DNA of 64,000 nucleotides from Microtetraspora niveoalba. GTDB taxonomy: Bacteria > Actinomycetota > Actinomycetes > Streptosporangiales > Streptosporangiaceae. Made by a program: the position numbers and the translations under genes. The notes below the pieces were generated by a model. That model made no database searches. It was not told the DNA's origin and saw nothing but the letters and a program-made list of their open reading frames with translations. The stretch covers positions 124,001 to 188,000 of the forward strand of contig NZ_BBYM01000008.1 of the NCBI RefSeq assembly GCF_001570405.1, written 5' to 3'. This document shows, piece after piece, positions 56,392-64,000 of this stretch; positions within the stretch are counted from its first letter, which is position 1, and the number at the start of each line of letters is the position of its first letter.

Positions 56392-57906
56392 TCAGCGCCG
56401 GGGACGCGGACGCAGGACGAGCGCGGCGGCGAGGAACGCCAGCGGGGTCGCCGGAAGGACGTACCGGTAGTCGAACTCGGCCGTGGCGGCGGGAACGAGC
56501 AGCAGCAGGCCCGCGATCGACCACGGCACCGCCCAGGCCAGCCGCCACCCGTCACCCGTACGCGACCCGGGCCCCGAGGCGGCCAGCCGCCGCGCCCAGC
56601 GCGCGGCGGCCGCCAGCGGCGGGAAGAGGAGGACGGGCAGCAGCAGTGCTCCGGGCAGGAAGACCACGCTCTGGTAGGCCCGCATCACCCCGGCGAACGG
56701 CTCGACGACCTCGGTCGAGATCGGCCCGCGCTGGTAACGCTCGGCGAACTGGGTGCCCACGATCGCGGGATGGCGGCCCGGCGGGTCGGGGGTCTCCGAG
56801 GGGAACTCGTAGTACCCGTAGACCTCGGCGTCCGGATAGACCGGACGGCCCCACGTGAACGTCCGGGCCAGCTCGTCCAGGGTGGTCGCCGCGTAGTCGA
56901 GCGGCTGGCTGCGGATCGCCAGCCAGGCGAACCGGCCGGCCAGCGCGTCGGTCTCGCTGAGGAACGTGATGCCGGGCAGGCGGACCAGGGGAGAGTCGGG
57001 GTCCCAGATGTAGTCCTGCGACGGCGGTCTGCGCGCCGGAGACCGGTCGTCGCAGAGCACGGCCAGGTCGGCCGGGGGCCGCATCACCCGGCAGTCCGCG
57101 AACGCCATGGTCCGCGCGTACAGGAAGGCCCCGTTCGAGCCGACGAGCCCCACCCGGTGGTGGGCGGCCCAGAACCAGCCGGCGTACGCGGCGACCGGGA
57201 CCAGCGCCGCGGCCAGGAACGCCCCGGTGACCCGCCACGGCAACCGGCCGCGCCGCCCCCGCCCGCCCGACGCGCCCGCGGCCCCCGCGCCGCCCTGGCC
57301 CGCCCCGTCGCCCGTGGTTCCGGTAGCCCGGCCGGCGGCGCGTGAGCCGTACCACAGCAGGAGGACGGCGAAGGCGGCGATCAGCGGGAGCGCCACCGTC
57401 CGCGTCAGGGTCGCCGCGGCCAGGAGCAGACCGGTGGCGACGGCCGTGCGCCAGGTCAGCGGGCGCAGCGCCACGCAGACCGCGGCCACGACCAGGAACG
57501 TGAACAGCGAGTCGGAGACGAGCAGGTGCTCAAGCTGCACCTGGTACGCGTCGAGCAGGACGGGCGCGGACGCGAGCGTCCCCGCCCACAGCGGCCTGCG
57601 ACGGCGGATCACGGCCACATAGATCATCACGCCGGTCAGCAGGCCGAGCGCGTGCTGGGTGAGCGCGACGAACCCGAAGTCGTGCAGGGGCTCCAGCAGC
57701 CGCAGGAACATCGAGTAGCCCGCCGGGCGGACCAGGTCGGGCTTCGGCCGCATCGCCGTCACCACGTAGCTGTAGGAGTCCGGGAACCACAGCGCGGGCC
57801 GGAACCCCAGCATGGTCACGATCCGGAGCGCGGCGCCGAGCCCGAGCACCCCCAGGAACCATCTGTGGCGGCGAGCCCAAGGCGCGATGCGCCGCAACCA
57901 CGACAC
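56392..57906 (-). CDS. GT-C-like polytopic membrane protein
   Basis: 504 aa with about ten transmembrane helices. The first periplasmic loop contains RPALWFPDSYSYV, with an acidic residue placed like the catalytic Asp of GT-C (PMT/ArnT-type) transferases that use polyprenyl-phosphate sugars. A second large periplasmic region lies near the C-terminus. It is divergent from another GT-C-like gene. Acceptor unknown. Confidence 0.75.
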   Translation of the reverse strand: MSWLRRIAPWARRHRWFLGVLGLGAALRIVTMLGFRPALWFPDSYSYVVTAMRPKPDLVRPAGYSMFLRLLEPLHDFGFVALTQHALGLLTGVMIYVAVIRRRRPLWAGTLASAPVLLDAYQVQLEHLLVSDSLFTFLVVAAVCVALRPLTWRTAVATGLLLAAATLTRTVALPLIAAFAVLLLWYGSRAAGRATGTTGDGAGQGGAGAAGASGGRGRRGRLPWRVTGAFLAAALVPVAAYAGWFWAAHHRVGLVGSNGAFLYARTMAFADCRVMRPPADLAVLCDDRSPARRPPSQDYIWDPDSPLVRLPGITFLSETDALAGRFAWLAIRSQPLDYAATTLDELARTFTWGRPVYPDAEVYGYYEFPSETPDPPGRHPAIVGTQFAERYQRGPISTEVVEPFAGVMRAYQSVVFLPGALLLPVLLFPPLAAAARWARRLAASGPGSRTGDGWRLAWAVPWSIAGLLLLVPAATAEFDYRYVLPATPLAFLAAALVLRPRPRR

Positions 57907-58048
57907 CCTTACTCCCCGTCCCCCGGCGTTCCTCGTCCCCCGCGTTCTCCCCGGCGTACGCTACCGGGCGCCGCCGACAGATCGAGCAGCGCCGGCCCGC
58001 GCCCTCTCAGTACACCGTCCCGGCGGGGAGCGCGCGGGCCGATGAGTC

Positions 58049-60373
58049 GTGGCGGGCCGTTACGCTCGGCTCATCCCGACGAAACGGTTCGGCCGGCTCC
58101 GGCCGCGAAGGACATGGCCGTCGGCGGGCCGGGTGCTCGCCGTCGGCTCCGTCGTGCCCACGCTCGCGCTCGCCGGATGGCTGCTCGCGGGCCTGCCGCT
58201 GCTGCTGCTCGGCTGGTTCCGGCCGCTGCCCATGGCGCTGCTCGGCGGCGGCACGGCCGTCCTCCTGTGCGTGCTGGGCCTGCGCCGCCTCCCCGAGAGC
58301 GTGCACGCCCTCGGGCGGCACACCGCCGCCGTGGCCGGCATCGCCGTCGGGTCCGGCCTGTTCAACGGGTTCCTGCGCTCCGAGCAGCTTCTCGTGCGGC
58401 GCGATCCCGCGACGTACGCGCAGTACGCGATCTGGCTGGCCCGGCACGGCTCGCTGCCCATCCCGTACGGCGAGGGCGGCTTCGGCGGCCTCGACCCCGC
58501 GCTGCGCTTCGACAGCGCGGGGTTCTACGACTTCCACGGGGCGATCGTGCCCCAGTTCATGCCGGGCCCGCCCATGCTGGACGCGATCGGCTACTGGCTC
58601 GGCGGGGTGCCCGGGCTCCTGCTGGTCCCGCCGGTGCTGGGGGCGCTGGCGGTGCTCGTCGTCGCCGGGACGGCCGCCCGCCTCGCCGGAGGCCGCTGGG
58701 CGCCGCTCGCGGCCCTGGTCTTCGCGGTCAGCATGCCCATCCTCTACACGTCGCGGACGACGTTCAGCGAGATCCCGTCCCTGATCCTGCTGTTCGGCGG
58801 CATGACGCTGCTGCTCGACGCCCGCCACCGGCTCCGCGCCGGGGTGGGCGCCAGGACCGCGGCGGCGCTGGCCGGGCTGGTCTTCGGCCTCGCCCTGCTC
58901 GTACGGATCGACGGTCTGCGCGACGTGCTCCCCGTCCTGGCGTACGCGGGGCTGCTGATCGCGCTGCGCCGGATCTCCTGGCCGCCCGCGCCCGCCGGCG
59001 CGGGCGCGGACACGGTGGCGGCGCGGCGGTTCGCGGACGGCAGGCTGGGCGTGCCGCTCCTCGCCGGGCTGGCGGCGGGCGGGTTCTGCGGGTTCGCCGC
59101 CTGCTACCTGCTGGCCCGCCCCTACCTGGAGTACCTGTCGGGCTCGCTGACGCCGCTGCTCGCGATCTGCGCCGTCGTCGTCGTGGTCACCGCCGCGGGC
59201 GCGGCACTCGCCCCGAGGATCGCCGTCCGGGTCGCCGCGCGCCGGTCGCGGACCGTGCGGGATGACCGGGGCGATGACGCGCGTCCCCGCGGAGCTGATC
59301 CGCGGACGCCGCGAGCCCAGGGGAGCCCGGAGCGGGACGGCGCCGGGGGCGGACGGTCACCGCGGTCCTCCCGGCTGCCGCGGCCTTCCCGGTTGCCGCG
59401 GCCGTCCGGACTGTTCCGGTCGTCGGCGTTGCCCGGGTGGGCCGCCGCGCTCGTCGTGCTCGTCATGGCCGGCTTCGCCGTACGGCCCTGGGTGCAGACC
59501 GTGCGGCGCGTGGCGGTGACGCGCGAGGACATGCTGACCGCCGACTTCATCGAGAAGGCCCAGATGGCCAACCGGCTGCCGGTGGACGGCACCCGGCTGT
59601 ACTACGAGGACTCCCTTTACTGGGTGATCTGGTACGTCGGGGTGCCGGTCGTGGTGTTCGCCACGCTCGCCGCGGCCGTCCTCGCGCGGCGCCTCGCCAA
59701 GGGGCGGAGCCCGAAGTGGCTGCTCCCGCTGGCGATCGTCGGCTGGACGACCGTGACGACGCTGTGGCGTCCCGCGATCACCCCGGACCACCCGTTCGCG
59801 GCGCGGAGGCTGGTGCCGGTCGTGATCCCGGGGCTGATCGTGCTCGCGGTCTGGGGCCTGCGGTGGGGGTGCGACCGCCTCCGCCGTTCGGGGCACGGCA
59901 GCCGTCTCGCCGTGGCCGCCGGGGTCCTCCTGCTCGTGGTCCCCCCTGTCGTCATCTCGATCGGGACCGCGTTCTCACCGGTCGAGCGGGGCGAGGCGGC
60001 CGCGCTCGACCGCATGTGCGCGGCCATCCCGCGCGACGCGTCCGTGCTGATCGTGGAGCGGGTCACCGGGGAGAGGTTCGCCCAGGTGGTGCGCGGCCAG
60101 TGCGGCGTCCCCACCGCCCGGATCAAGAACCCCGCGGGTTCGAGCGTCGCGACGGGGCTCGACGTGCGCCGGTTGATCGGCAAGGTGCGGGCGGCGGGCC
60201 ACCGTCCCGTGCTGCTCGCCGCCGAGCAGGACCAGCTCACGCCGTACGGCACGGCCACCCAGGTGTTGCGGCTGCGCAGCAGTCAGGACGAGCGGTCGCT
60301 CGTCGGCCCCCCCGACGCCGTGTGGGGTTTCGCGTCCGATGTCTGGATGGCCGTCCCGGAGGAATCCCGCTGA
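58049..60373 (+). CDS. Large GT-C-like polytopic membrane protein
   Basis: 774 aa from a GTG, with twelve or more transmembrane helices. LLVRRDPATYAQYAIWLARH in the first outer loop fits the GT39-like pattern. A charged low-complexity cytoplasmic loop (about residues 400-460) splits the protein, and a soluble extracytoplasmic domain follows. It is divergent from the 504-aa GT-C-like gene, suggesting joint work on one glycan with lipid-linked sugars. Start uncertain. Confidence 0.75.
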   Translation: MAGRYARLIPTKRFGRLRPRRTWPSAGRVLAVGSVVPTLALAGWLLAGLPLLLLGWFRPLPMALLGGGTAVLLCVLGLRRLPESVHALGRHTAAVAGIAVGSGLFNGFLRSEQLLVRRDPATYAQYAIWLARHGSLPIPYGEGGFGGLDPALRFDSAGFYDFHGAIVPQFMPGPPMLDAIGYWLGGVPGLLLVPPVLGALAVLVVAGTAARLAGGRWAPLAALVFAVSMPILYTSRTTFSEIPSLILLFGGMTLLLDARHRLRAGVGARTAAALAGLVFGLALLVRIDGLRDVLPVLAYAGLLIALRRISWPPAPAGAGADTVAARRFADGRLGVPLLAGLAAGGFCGFAACYLLARPYLEYLSGSLTPLLAICAVVVVVTAAGAALAPRIAVRVAARRSRTVRDDRGDDARPRGADPRTPRAQGSPERDGAGGGRSPRSSRLPRPSRLPRPSGLFRSSALPGWAAALVVLVMAGFAVRPWVQTVRRVAVTREDMLTADFIEKAQMANRLPVDGTRLYYEDSLYWVIWYVGVPVVVFATLAAAVLARRLAKGRSPKWLLPLAIVGWTTVTTLWRPAITPDHPFAARRLVPVVIPGLIVLAVWGLRWGCDRLRRSGHGSRLAVAAGVLLLVVPPVVISIGTAFSPVERGEAAALDRMCAAIPRDASVLIVERVTGERFAQVVRGQCGVPTARIKNPAGSSVATGLDVRRLIGKVRAAGHRPVLLAAEQDQLTPYGTATQVLRLRSSQDERSLVGPPDAVWGFASDVWMAVPEESR

Positions 60374-60498
60374 CCTGCGCGCCGGCTCTCGTCGGCCGGT
60401 GAGCACCAGGATCACCTGTAGGGAGACCACAGGACGAACGAACCGCGGCGTTCCGGCTGCCGATCCTGTGCTGCCGACGCCGAGATGTTCGGGAGAGC

Positions 60499-60678
60499 GT
60501 GGGGCGGGAAGCGGGCGTTTTGTGCGGGCTCGCCGGCACCTCCGACGCGGTGGAGGCGACCGTCGTCGTCACCGCCGTCCGTGAGACGGCGGCCATCCTC
60601 ACGTCCGATCCCGGCGATCTGCGCGCGCTGCTCGACGCGGCGCGGCCCGGTGTAAGGCCCGCCCTGATCGTCCTGTGA
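60499..60678 (+). pseudogene. C-terminal remnant of a PIN-domain (VapC-like) toxin
   Basis: The frame gives VGREAGVLCGLAGTSDAVEA, then TVVVTAVRETAAILTSDPGD and LRALLDAARPGVRPALIVL. GTSDAVEA and LTSDPGDLRALL are the third and fourth acidic blocks of PIN RNases. The N-terminal half with the first catalytic Asp is missing, and upstream codons in the frame (to about 60430) are only weakly similar. No antitoxin gene is adjacent. The remaining bases of 60374-60770 hold no other gene. Confidence 0.6.
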
Positions 60679-60770
60679 CCCGCACAGGGTCCCCTGCCGA
60701 GTTCCAGCGGTGAGGGGGCGGCCCGCCGTTCGTGGCCCGCGCCGATGATCACGCCACTAAGGTCTGCCGC

Positions 60771-61700
60771 ATGGATTTGTCGTCGGATATTCCGGAAAGC
60801 GAGGAACTGTCCTTCGGGAAGGAAGCCACTCGTGAGCCGAGGAGGAGCGCGTGGCTGCGGAAGTTCTCTTCTCCGCGACGAAATTCCGGGGTGGGGAAAG
60901 CGTTCGCGGCGGCGGTCTCCGTAGCGGTTCTGCTGGCCGGAGCGGCGGCCGACGCCCGAGATGAGCGCGGCCAGTGGCCGTTGCCGCCGCCCGACGGCCC
61001 CTGGCCCGCAACCGGCACCTTCCTCATCCATCTCTGCCGGGACGACAGCGCCGCGACCTGGGAGGCCTGTGAGGGCGGTGGCGCCACGACGGACGCGGAG
61101 AGGTGGGTCATCGAGGGGACGCTCGCCTCGCTCCCCGAGGTCGCGACGTACGGCCGGATGACGTCGGAGGAGGCGCTGGCGATCGCGCGGCAGGATTGGC
61201 AGATCGGCTACATCCTCACCGCGGATCTGATGCGCGAAAGCTACGGCGGCACACTGCGGCCGGGAGACTGGCGTGCCCTGCTCCGCACGCTGGCGGGCCT
61301 GCCCGGGGTCGGCGTTCCCATCGCCTACCGCGACGACTTCTGGTGGGGGAAGGCGGACGTTTCGGTCGCCCTGTGCCCGGAGGTATCGCTTGACCGGTTC
61401 GCCAGAGCATGCGAAGGGCGTGGGCGGGCCACCGAGGCCGAGCGGCAGGCCGTCCTCGACCGGATCCGCGAGGTCCGCGGCATCGAGAAGATCTACGTCG
61501 AGGACCCGGCGCACGCGGCGAAGGTGCGCGACCACCTGGAGTGGCACGGGGGTAGGGCGTCGTACGCGAAGGGTCCTTTCGACGAGTTCCCCGAGACCTT
61601 CTACGTCAAGCTCGCCGACCCCGGCGCGGCGGCGCGGATCGAGAAGTCCGTCGCCGGTCTGGCCGGTGTCGCCGTCGTGGCACCGGTCGCGGCGCCGTGA
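60771..61700 (+). CDS. Exported protein with two FtsX-ectodomain-like repeats
   Basis: 309 aa from the ATG at 60771. An N-terminal basic stretch and a hydrophobic segment (GKAFAAAVSVAVLLAGAAA) act as an anchor or signal. Two repeats follow. The first begins TFLIHLCRDDSA and the second VSVALCPEVSLD, each with a Cys pair, ATxAER and a VxxxYVEDP-like turn. The second closes with FPETFYVKLADP, the hallmark of the FtsX extracellular domain. No permease helices are present. It may bind a peptidoglycan hydrolase as FtsX does (inference). Confidence 0.72.
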   Translation: MDLSSDIPESEELSFGKEATREPRRSAWLRKFSSPRRNSGVGKAFAAAVSVAVLLAGAAADARDERGQWPLPPPDGPWPATGTFLIHLCRDDSAATWEACEGGGATTDAERWVIEGTLASLPEVATYGRMTSEEALAIARQDWQIGYILTADLMRESYGGTLRPGDWRALLRTLAGLPGVGVPIAYRDDFWWGKADVSVALCPEVSLDRFARACEGRGRATEAERQAVLDRIREVRGIEKIYVEDPAHAAKVRDHLEWHGGRASYAKGPFDEFPETFYVKLADPGAAARIEKSVAGLAGVAVVAPVAAP

Positions 61701-61792
61701 GGCCGCCGGCGGCGGGTGAACCTCGGGCGGAAGCCGTACGAGATCGTGATGTGGGGCGGGGATGTGGCCGCGGCAGAGTACCCTTTGCCGAC

Positions 61793-62722
61793 GTGAGCAC
61801 GCCCGACACCTCTGGAAGCGCCGTGACCCCCGCCGAAAATCCGTACGTGACGATCGTCCTGCCCTGTTACAACGAGCAGGACCACGTGATCGACGAGGTC
61901 GAGCGCATCTGCGCCGCCATGGACTCCAGCGGCTACACGTACGAGCTGCTCGCCGTCGACGACTGCTCCACGGACGAGACGCTGATCCGGCTCAAGGAGG
62001 CCGCGCCGCGGTTCCCGAACATGCGGATCAAGGCGTTCCACCGCAACGGCGGATCGGGCACGGTCCGCAGGATCGGCTCCCAGGAGGCGCGCGGCGAGAT
62101 CGTCGTGTGGACGGACGCCGACATGACCTACCCCAACGAGCGGATCCCCGAGCTGGTCGGCATCCTGGAGAAGGACCCGACGATCGACCAGGTCGTCGGC
62201 GCGCGGACCACGGAGGAGGGGTCGCACAAGTTCCTGCGGGTGCCGGCGAAGTGGTTCATCCGCAAGGTCGCCGAGCGGCTCGCCGGGCAGCGCATCCCCG
62301 ACCTGAACTCGGGTCTGCGGGCGTTCCGCAAGTCGGTCGCCAAGCCGTACCTGCGGCTGCTGCCGCCCGGGTTCTCCTGCGTCACGACGATCACGCTGGC
62401 GTTCCTGTCGAACCAGCACGACGTCTACTACCTGCCGATCGAGTACGCGAAGCGGGCCGGCAAGTCGAAGTTCAGCTTCGTGTCGGACGCCTACCGGTAC
62501 ATCCTCCAGGTGCTCCGGATGATCATGTACTTCAACCCGCTGAAGGTGCTGATGCCGCCCGCGCTGTGGCTGGTCGGCATCGGCCTGCTCAAGGGCGTCG
62601 TCGACGTGATCAGGCACGGCTTCTACCTGACCAGCAACACGATCGTGATCTTCCTCTCGGGTCTGCTGATCGGGTCGCTCGCGCTGCTCGCCGACCTCAT
62701 CGTCCGCTCCAGGGCCGAGTGA
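61793..62722 (+). CDS. Polyprenyl-phosphate glycosyltransferase (GT2, DPM1/GtrB-like)
   Basis: 309 aa from the GTG at 61793. The GT-A domain has VTIVLPCYNEQDHV, LLAVDDCSTDET and the metal-binding VVWTDADMTYP. It ends with two transmembrane helices (about 245-300). Enzymes of this kind move a sugar from a nucleotide donor to polyprenyl phosphate and feed GT-C transferases, two of which are encoded just upstream. It runs into the GT4 gene 10 bp downstream. Confidence 0.9.
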   Translation: MSTPDTSGSAVTPAENPYVTIVLPCYNEQDHVIDEVERICAAMDSSGYTYELLAVDDCSTDETLIRLKEAAPRFPNMRIKAFHRNGGSGTVRRIGSQEARGEIVVWTDADMTYPNERIPELVGILEKDPTIDQVVGARTTEEGSHKFLRVPAKWFIRKVAERLAGQRIPDLNSGLRAFRKSVAKPYLRLLPPGFSCVTTITLAFLSNQHDVYYLPIEYAKRAGKSKFSFVSDAYRYILQVLRMIMYFNPLKVLMPPALWLVGIGLLKGVVDVIRHGFYLTSNTIVIFLSGLLIGSLALLADLIVRSRAE

Positions 62723-62732
62723 CGGCGGCACG

Positions 62733-63809
62733 ATGAGGATCGCGATCGTCGGCCCGACATATCCCTACAAGGGAGGCGGCGCCCAGCACACCACCGAGCT
62801 GGCCCACCGGCTGCGGGCGCGCGGCCACGACGTGGTGATCGAGTCGTGGCGGGCGCAGTACCCCTCCTTCCTCTATCCCGGGCGGCAGACGATCGACACG
62901 CCCGAGGGCGAGCCGTATCCGGGGACGCGCCGCGAGCTCGACTGGCGGCGGCCCGACGGGTGGGTCGCCTGCGGGCGGCGCCTGCGCGGCGCCGATCTCG
63001 TGATCCTGGCCGTGCTCAGCCCCGTCCAGGTGCCCGCCTACCTCGGCATCCTGTACGGCCTGCGCCGCCGGACCCGCGTGGTGGCGCTGTGCCACAACGT
63101 GCTGCCGCACGAGCGCAAGCCGTACGACCGGCCGCTGATCAAGGCGCTGCTGTCCCGGGTGGACGCGGTGCTGGCGCATTCGGAGCAGCAGGCGGAGCTG
63201 GCCCGCGGGCTGGCGAAGGCGCCGGTGGCGGTGTCCGCGCTCGCGCCGCACCTGCCGGCGTCCGGAGGAGCCGCCGCCCGGGGGCGCGAGCCGCGTCGCG
63301 AGCTGCTGTTCTTCGGCATCGTCCGGCCGTACAAGGGGCTGGACCTGCTGCTGCGGGCGCTGGCCCGGGTGCCGGACGTGCGCCTCACGGTCGCGGGCGA
63401 GTTCTGGGGCGGCCTGGAGGAGACCCGGACGCTCATCGGTGAGCTGGGGCTGGGCGAGCGGGTCGAGCTGCGGCCCGGATACGTGCCCGCCGAGGACGTG
63501 CCGGAGCTGTTCGCGCGGGCCGACGCCCTCGTGCTGCCCTACCGGTCGGCCACGGCGAGCCAGAACGTGTGGCTCGGCCACGAGCACGGCGTCCCCGTCA
63601 TCGCGACGCGGGTCGGCGCGCTTCCCGACAACGTGACCGACGACGTGGACGGCCTGCTCGTCGAGCCCGGCTCCGCGGACGCGCTGGCCGAGGCGATCGT
63701 GCGCTTCTACGAGCCCGGTACGGCGCGGCGGCTGGCCGAGGGCGTCAAGGCCGTCGATCCCGAGCCGTTCTGGACCGCCTACCTGGACACGCTGCTCGGG
63801 CTCTCCTGA
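62733..63809 (+). CDS. GT4-type glycosyltransferase
   Basis: 358 aa, GT-B fold, N-terminus MRIAIVGPTYPYKGGGAQHT with the Gly-rich acceptor loop. The donor domain contains FFGIVRPYKGLDLLLRAL, FARADALVLPYRSATASQ and HGVPVIATRVGALPD. It forms a two-gene unit with the GT2 upstream, and its end overlaps the convergent flippase-like gene by 31 bp. Confidence 0.92.
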   Translation: MRIAIVGPTYPYKGGGAQHTTELAHRLRARGHDVVIESWRAQYPSFLYPGRQTIDTPEGEPYPGTRRELDWRRPDGWVACGRRLRGADLVILAVLSPVQVPAYLGILYGLRRRTRVVALCHNVLPHERKPYDRPLIKALLSRVDAVLAHSEQQAELARGLAKAPVAVSALAPHLPASGGAAARGREPRRELLFFGIVRPYKGLDLLLRALARVPDVRLTVAGEFWGGLEETRTLIGELGLGERVELRPGYVPAEDVPELFARADALVLPYRSATASQNVWLGHEHGVPVIATRVGALPDNVTDDVDGLLVEPGSADALAEAIVRFYEPGTARRLAEGVKAVDPEPFWTAYLDTLLGLS

Positions 63810-64000
63810 CCGGCGGACAGGTCGGGACGCGGGACGGTGCGCGCGAGCAGGAAGCCGATCCCGGCCCAGGCGGCGTCCCCCAGGGTGAAGGCCACCCGCG
63901 ACACGACCGCGACCACCAGCGCCCTCGGGGTGTCGAGGACGGGCGCGAGGGCGACGACCATGGCCCCCTCGCGTACGCCGATGCCCGCCGGGACCACGAC
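63779..64000 (-). CDS. Flippase-like/LPG-synthase transmembrane protein, N-terminus outside window
   Basis: C-terminal 73 residues of a polytopic membrane protein. VPAGIGVREGAMV is the conserved motif of the lysylphosphatidylglycerol-synthase TM/UPF0104 family, followed by two hydrophobic helices. Such proteins often accompany glycosyltransferase clusters and may flip lipid-linked precursors. It converges on the GT4 gene. Confidence 0.85.
   Translation of the reverse strand, partial: VVVPAGIGVREGAMVVALAPVLDTPRALVVAVVSRVAFTLGDAAWAGIGFLLARTVPRPDLSAGQESPSSVSR

Overview
This is a chromosomal stretch of a high-GC actinomycete. Almost every gene ends its codons in G or C, and GTG and TTG starts are common. 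The lineage shows in an S-(hydroxymethyl)mycothiol dehydrogenase (mycothiol exists only in Actinobacteria), DtxR/IdeR-type iron boxes, a DasR-like operator and DUF5941. The gene set would fit Streptosporangiales (Nonomuraea/Streptosporangium relatives), but that level is inference. I saw no rRNA, tRNA, CRISPR array or intact transposase.

1-20.4 kb is housekeeping. It holds a secreted AA10 polysaccharide monooxygenase cut by the window edge, a two-gene ABC exporter, PEP carboxylase behind a DasR-like site, fdhD, a biotin ligase, a PH-domain membrane protein, a class III nucleotide cyclase, a mycothiol formaldehyde-detoxification pair, an iron-storage pair (bfd-bfr) behind two iron boxes, an OmpR/EnvZ-type two-component system, GtrA, purK-purE, UDP-glucose dehydrogenase, and a TetR regulator divergent from an acyl-CoA dehydrogenase.

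20.4-29.4 kb is an accessory stretch of small, lower-GC3 and partly broken genes. It is punctuated by four copies of a hairpin. Three of them also carry about 30-38 bp of the 3' end of the acyl-CoA dehydrogenase gene, so the 20370-27458 segment is bounded by direct repeats. Inside are a two-TM protein, a serine beta-lactamase-like hydrolase, a TetR gene with a strong palindromic operator facing a four-TM protein, a lipoprotein, a membrane-anchored protein, and remnants of a deazaflavin-type nitroreductase and of another gene.

29.4-32.4 kb carries a solitary ATP synthase subunit a gene divergent from a TetR gene, with two identical operator-like repeats between them, and then an MFS exporter.

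32.4-44.4 kb is a cell-surface glycopolymer locus. It has an LCP ligase, two GT2 enzymes, a TagF-like polymerase and a fused cytidylyltransferase/SDR (CDP-ribitol-synthase type). It also has a compact set made of two CDP-alcohol phosphotransferases, a DUF5941 membrane protein, a LicC/IPCT-type nucleotidyltransferase and an sn-glycerol-1-phosphate dehydrogenase-like enzyme. Together these suggest that an alditol or polyol phosphate is made, CDP-activated and transferred to build a phosphodiester-linked surface molecule whose identity I cannot assign. This is the best candidate for an undescribed pathway here.

44.5-64 kb continues with a NarL-type two-component system, small membrane proteins, an acetoacetate-decarboxylase-like enzyme, and further envelope genes: GT4, a very long acyltransferase with a repetitive tail, a second LCP protein, two GT-C-like membrane proteins, a polyprenyl-phosphate GT2, GT4 and the C-terminus of a flippase-like protein. 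A PIN-domain remnant and a secreted protein with two FtsX-ectodomain-like repeats interrupt this set.
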